DNA of 9,070 nt from Clostridia bacterium (GTDB taxonomy: Bacteria; Bacillota; DSM-521; Neomoorellales; Neomoorellaceae). Location: NCBI GenBank assembly GCA_030445875.1, contig JASUSX010000070.1, positions 1-9,070 of the forward strand, in the 5' to 3' direction. Made by a program: the position numbers and the translations under genes. This document shows positions 6,511-9,070 of the stretch, piece by piece. Below the pieces are notes generated by a model. That model made no database searches and was not told the origin of the DNA. It saw only the letters and a list, made by a program, of their open reading frames with translations. Each line of letters opens with the position of its first letter. Position 1 is the first letter of the stretch.

Positions 6511-7527
6511 CCCCAGCTTTTCGATAACTACTCCGTGACCAATGCCGGGGATGGATTCACCCTGCTGGGTGGCCGTGGTGCTTAGGAGGGCGCCGGTACC
6601 GACGCCCAGGATGCGCTTGTAACGCCCTTCGTTTAGTTTACCCATTAAGTGGCCGGCAAAAACTACCGCTGAGCAGGCGCAACCGCTACCGCCGGCATGG
6701 GTGTCCTGGCGCTCGTGGTCGTAAATGAGGATGCCGCAGTCGCTGTAGTTGTGGGATACATCGTATTTTTGCTCGCCCAGGAGTTTGGTGGCGATCTCGT
6801 GCCCCACCCGGCCCAGATCGCCGGTTATAATCAGGTCATAATCAATGGGGCCGCGACTGGTATCCTGGAAGTGGCGGATAATGGTATCGACGGCTGCCGG
6901 GGCCATGGCCGAACCCATATCGGTGGGGTCTTTGATGCCTACGTCCAGCACGCGGCCGATGGTAGCGTGGGTGATTCGGGGCCCATTGCCTACCGGGGCC
7001 ATCAGGACTGCCCCCGCCCCGGTGACTGTCCACTGGGCCGTTGGCGGCCGCTGCACCCCTTGCTCGGTAGGAAAGCGGTACTGGCGTTCGGCTGTATCAT
7101 AGTGGCTGCTACAGGCAGCCACCACATGGTGGGCGAACCCCCCGTCGATGAGCATGGCTGCCAGGGCCATGCCCTCGTACATAGTGGAGCAGGCGCCGTA
7201 GAGGCCCAGAAAGGGTATGCCCAGGGTGCGGGCGGCGTAATTGGCGGAGATGGTCTGGTTGAGCAGGTCGCCGGCGAGGAGAAAGTCGATGTCCTGGGGT
7301 TTTAGCTGGGCTTTAGCGACGACCAGTTTGACAGCTTCTTCCAACATTTTGCGCTCGGCCTTCTCCCAGGTTTCCTCGCCGAAATAGCTGTCGTCGATAA
7401 CTATATCGAAGGTCTGGCCCAGGGGACCCTCCCCCTCCTTGGGCCCCACTACAGACGCCGTGGCTACAATCACCGGCGGGTTGGCAAACTGGAGGGTGTG
7501 TTGCCCTACCCTCTTGGGTGCGCTCAA
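6508..7527 (-). CDS. spoVAD: Stage V sporulation protein AD (dipicolinic acid-binding, thiolase fold)
   Basis: At 339 residues it matches the family length. SpoVAD is a soluble protein at the spore inner membrane. It has the fold of beta-ketoacyl-ACP synthase III/thiolase but binds dipicolinic acid instead of performing condensation. Family blocks seen: ANPPVIVATASVVGPKEGEG (15-34), GDLLNQTISANYAARTLGIP (86-105), LGLYGACSTMYEGMALA (107-123) with Cys113 at the thiolase nucleophile position, ACSSHYDTAERQYRFPTEQG (138-157), QWTVTGAGAVLM (165-176), ITGDLGRVGHE (234-244) and HAGGSGCACSAVVFAGHLM (277-295). The start is TTG at 7527 behind GAGGTG (7535-7540), spaced 7 nt, and the conserved N-terminus begins there. 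It lies 22 nt after spoVAC and 13 nt before spoVAE, so the genes are co-transcribed. Confidence 0.96.
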   Translation of the reverse strand: MSAPKRVGQHTLQFANPPVIVATASVVGPKEGEGPLGQTFDIVIDDSYFGEETWEKAERKMLEEAVKLVVAKAQLKPQDIDFLLAGDLLNQTISANYAARTLGIPFLGLYGACSTMYEGMALAAMLIDGGFAHHVVAACSSHYDTAERQYRFPTEQGVQRPPTAQWTVTGAGAVLMAPVGNGPRITHATIGRVLDVGIKDPTDMGSAMAPAAVDTIIRHFQDTSRGPIDYDLIITGDLGRVGHEIATKLLGEQKYDVSHNYSDCGILIYDHERQDTHAGGSGCACSAVVFAGHLMGKLNEGRYKRILGVGTGALLSTTATQQGESIPGIGHGVVIEKLG

Positions 7528-7534
7528 ATATTTT

Positions 7535-7540
7535 CACCTC
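7535..7540 (-). promoter_or_regulatory. spoVAD ribosome binding site that decides the TTG start
   Basis: GAGGTG in the context GGAAGAGGTGAA lies 7 nt before TTG. The competing GTG at 7537 is part of this site and opens a different frame. Confidence 0.7.
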
Positions 7541-7549
7541 TTCCAGGGC

Positions 7550-8059
7550 TTACTTGAGAAAATAAGCAATCAGTCCGATCAGGACGGAAACTACAAAGCC
7601 ATACACCAGCACCGGGCCGGCAATGGTAAACATCCGTGCCGCTACGCCAAAGACAAAGCCTTCTCGTTTGTACTCCATGGCCGGGGCAACAATGGAATTA
7701 GCAAAGCCGGTAATGGGGATAATGGAACCGGCGCCGGCGACTTTACCGATTTCATCGTAAATGCCCAGGCCAGTCATGAAGGCGCCCAGGAAGACCATGA
7801 TTATCGTTGCCGCCGTAGATGCATCCTGGGGGTTGGCCCCGGTGGCAATAAAGATAAGGGTGATAATCTGAGCCAGGGCGGCGATGCTCCCTCCAACCCA
7901 GAAGGCGTTGAGGGCGTTAACCAGGACATTGTGCCTGGGTTTAACGCCGTCCGCCAGGCGCTGGTAGGCTTGCTGGTCGTAGGTTTGCTTTTGCTGCATG
8001 ACCTGTTCCGCTAGGGTCAGGGGTTTCTTCGGCGGACCCGGCTGCTTGCTATCAGCCAT
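7550..8059 (-). CDS. spoVAC: Stage V sporulation protein AC
   Basis: This 169-residue membrane protein is a core component of the SpoVA dipicolinic-acid channel; Bacillus SpoVAC has been described as a mechanosensitive channel. A hydrophilic N-terminus (1-45) is followed by hydrophobic segments at about 52-74, 83-101, 108-127 and 136-167, with the family block GAGSIIPITGFANSIVAPAM (109-128) and the ending LIAYFLK. A GTG at 8068 is also in frame, but the ATG at 8059 has GAGGTG (8066-8071) 6 nt upstream, while the GTG lies inside that site; I therefore choose the ATG. It is the first gene of the operon. SpoVAA and SpoVAB, which precede it in Bacillus, are absent. A sigma-G-like promoter lies just upstream. 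Confidence 0.95.
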   Translation of the reverse strand: MADSKQPGPPKKPLTLAEQVMQQKQTYDQQAYQRLADGVKPRHNVLVNALNAFWVGGSIAALAQIITLIFIATGANPQDASTAATIIMVFLGAFMTGLGIYDEIGKVAGAGSIIPITGFANSIVAPAMEYKREGFVFGVAARMFTIAGPVLVYGFVVSVLIGLIAYFLK

Positions 8060-8065
8060 TACCTT

Positions 8066-8071
8066 CACCTC
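8066..8071 (-). promoter_or_regulatory. spoVAC ribosome binding site
   Basis: GAGGTG with 6 nt to the ATG at 8059. It overlaps and so disfavours the alternative GTG at 8068. Confidence 0.7.
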
Positions 8072-8090
8072 GGTTATTATCGCTCTGCTA

Positions 8091-8121
8091 TATTATCGAC
8101 CGCCGCCAGGCCCGTTTATAC
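8091..8121 (-). promoter_or_regulatory. Candidate sigma-G (forespore) promoter of the spoVA operon
   Basis: Read on the minus strand, GTATA (8117-8121) is followed by 19 nt and GATAATA (8091-8097). GTATA fits the sigma-G -35 form GHATR, and GATAATA differs from the -10 form CATWHTA only at the first base. The spacer is one longer than the usual 18. Transcription would start near 8084, giving a leader of about 25 nt with the ribosome binding site inside. spoVA operons are sigma-G dependent in Bacillus, which supports the reading. It was found by eye, not by scoring. Confidence 0.5.
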
Positions 8122-8123
8122 GT

Positions 8124-8166
8124 AAAAAAGCCAACCCCTGGTTAAGTTTCCCAGAAGCTGACTTTC
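8124..8166 (-). terminator. Intrinsic terminator after the UPF0210 gene
   Basis: On the minus strand GTCAGCTTCTGG (8151-8162) pairs with CCAGGGGTTGGC (8130-8141) over 12 bp, four of them G-U wobbles, around a 9-nt loop (8142-8150). Six T follow (8124-8129), preceded on the far side by AAA that extends the stem. Because many pairs are wobbles, it does not look like a palindrome in DNA. It would stop transcripts from the UPF0210 gene just before the spoVA promoter, separating the two units. Confidence 0.7.
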
Positions 8167-8177
8167 TTTGTTCGGTT

Positions 8178-8280
8178 TTATGGTCTTTTATTGCCGTACC
8201 GGTCCATGAGAATCTCGAACTCGGGAGCCAGGCGGCCACACTATGATATTTGCCTTTCCGTCCAGGAAGCGCTTTTTCAT
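8178..8280 (-). pseudogene. Possible frameshifted mini-gene (about 33 residues) downstream of UPF0210
   Basis: An ATG at 8280, 6 nt after the UPF0210 stop, opens MKKRFLDGKANIIV and then runs into unlikely sequence, ending at 8188. From about 8240 the +1 frame reads GRLAPEFEILMDRYGNKRP and stops at 8178. That frame looks protein-like but has a stop codon just upstream and no ATG or GTG at its beginning. Joining the two frames by skipping one base near 8239-8240 gives a single short product. There is no strong ribosome binding site; a GGGGA lies about 11 nt before the ATG. It could be a decayed gene, a sequencing error, a programmed shift, or chance. The protein is not one I recognise. Confidence 0.22.
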
Positions 8281-8286
8281 TGTGCA

Positions 8287-9070
8287 TTAGTTCCCCAGAG
8301 CCTGCAGGGGGGCCGGGAGGCGGCCACCGCGGCGGATCATGGCCGCGGGGCTGAAAGGGTTAACTGCCATCACCGGAGCACGACCAAGGAGGCCGCCGAA
8401 CTCAACCATGTCACCGGGCTTTTTCCCAGGCACGGGGATGACTCGCACAGCGGTGGTTTTGTTGTTGATCATGCCGATAGCCGCTTCATCAGCAATAATG
8501 GCGGCAATAGCCTCTGCCGGCGTGTCGCCGGGAATAGCAAACATGTCCAGCCCCACCGAGCAGACGGCGGTCATAGCTTCCAGTTTCTCCAGGCTCAACG
8601 CCCCCTTTTGCACCGCCCGGATCATGCCGTTATCCTCGCTTACCGGGATGAAGGCGCCGCTTAACCCCCCCACATAGGAAGAGGCCATGGCGCCGCCCTT
8701 TTTTACGGCATCGTTGAGCAAGGCCAGGGCGGCGGTGGTGCCGGGAGCACCACAGCGTTCCAGGCCCATGGCCTCCAGGATCTCGGCTACGCTATCCCCC
8801 AGGGCATTGGTCGGTGCCAGGGAAAGATCGACAATGCCAAAGGGCACTCCCAGCCGGGCGGAAACCTCCCGGCCCACCAGTTCCCCCATGCGGGTTACCT
8901 TAAAGGCCGTGTTCTTAATGACCGTCGCCAGCTGGCCCAGGTCGGCTTCCGGGTGCTGGCGAACGGCGGCCAGCACCACCCCGGGGCCGCTAATGCCCAC
9001 ATTGACCACACACTCCGGTTCGCCGGGGCCGTGGAAGGCCCCGGCCATGAAGGGGTTATCCTCGGGGGCA
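8287..9070 (-). CDS. UPF0210 / DUF711 (PFL-like) family protein, C-terminal part
   Basis: The gene is cut by the right edge; about 261 codons of an expected 450 or so are visible, and the frame is open to 9069, so the ATG at 9048 is internal ([16 protein letters not shown] runs through it). Recognised family blocks: [20 protein letters not shown] (around 8991-9051), [68 protein letters not shown] and [20 protein letters not shown]. The family is known structurally for resemblance to pyruvate formate-lyase-type folds, but its biochemical role is unestablished, and it is often encoded next to a small ACT-domain protein. That neighbour would lie beyond the window. The terminator downstream makes it a unit separate from spoVA. 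Confidence 0.9.
   Translation of the reverse strand, partial: APEDNPFMAGAFHGPGEPECVVNVGISGPGVVLAAVRQHPEADLGQLATVIKNTAFKVTRMGELVGREVSARLGVPFGIVDLSLAPTNALGDSVAEILEAMGLERCGAPGTTAALALLNDAVKKGGAMASSYVGGLSGAFIPVSEDNGMIRAVQKGALSLEKLEAMTAVCSVGLDMFAIPGDTPAEAIAAIIADEAAIGMINNKTTAVRVIPVPGKKPGDMVEFGGLLGRAPVMAVNPFSPAAMIRRGGRLPAPLQALGN

Noticed and set aside
8205..8235. TTCGAGA with flanking bases resembling a tRNA T-loop (minus strand)
   Set aside because: Only three base pairs can form in the would-be T stem, and no acceptor, D or anticodon arms are present.
8093..8287. Minus-strand ORF of 64 codons starting at the TAATG that overlaps the UPF0210 stop
   Set aside because: It runs through the terminator and the promoter-like elements, has no ribosome binding site suited to the start, and has no family resemblance.
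1..9070. CRISPR arrays, insertion sequences, rRNA, tRNA or phage genes
   Set aside because: No repeat-spacer pattern, transposase, terminal repeats or structural RNA signature was found; the window is densely filled with housekeeping and sporulation genes.

Overview
The window looks like chromosomal DNA of a GC-rich, anaerobic, endospore-forming Firmicute. The spoVA germination genes fix the spore-forming lineage. The base composition, the protein sequences and the 2-hydroxyacyl-CoA dehydratase/activase-type genes resemble Moorella and its relatives. That placement is a recognition-level inference; the spore-former assignment is firm.

Layout: on the + strand, the 3' part of a trehalose-6-phosphate phosphatase gene (otsB, cut by the left edge) is followed after 93 nt by galU (UTP-glucose-1-phosphate uridylyltransferase, TTG start). 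GalU makes UDP-glucose, the glucosyl donor for the OtsA step that precedes OtsB, so the pair fits a trehalose or sugar-nucleotide module. A strong hairpin with T-runs on both sides (about 1426-1469) ends galU and also the convergent minus-strand operon.

The rest is read from the minus strand. Reading leftwards from the right edge: the C-terminal part of a UPF0210/DUF711 (PFL-like) protein; a 227-nt gap holding a wobble-rich intrinsic terminator, a sigma-G-like promoter and a possible frameshifted mini-gene; then a tight operon spoVAC-spoVAD-spoVAE(b)-spoVAF. The operon continues, with no terminator and with overlapping genes, into three genes of the 2-hydroxyacyl-CoA dehydratase/activase superfamily: a DUF2229-like protein, a second paralogous dehydratase-like protein, and an ASKHA-type [4Fe-4S] activase with an extra Cys-rich tail. 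The tail overlaps the bidirectional terminator.

Functional reading: SpoVAC, SpoVAD and SpoVAE form the dipicolinic-acid transport/channel machinery of the forespore inner membrane, and SpoVAF is a GerA-family membrane partner. The linked triad has the parts of an ATP-driven low-potential electron-transfer system (an activase plus two Cys-bearing acceptor subunits). Its placement behind spoVA under what looks like a forespore promoter is the most unusual feature. It suggests a sporulation- or germination-linked reductase or dehydratase-like complex of unknown substrate.
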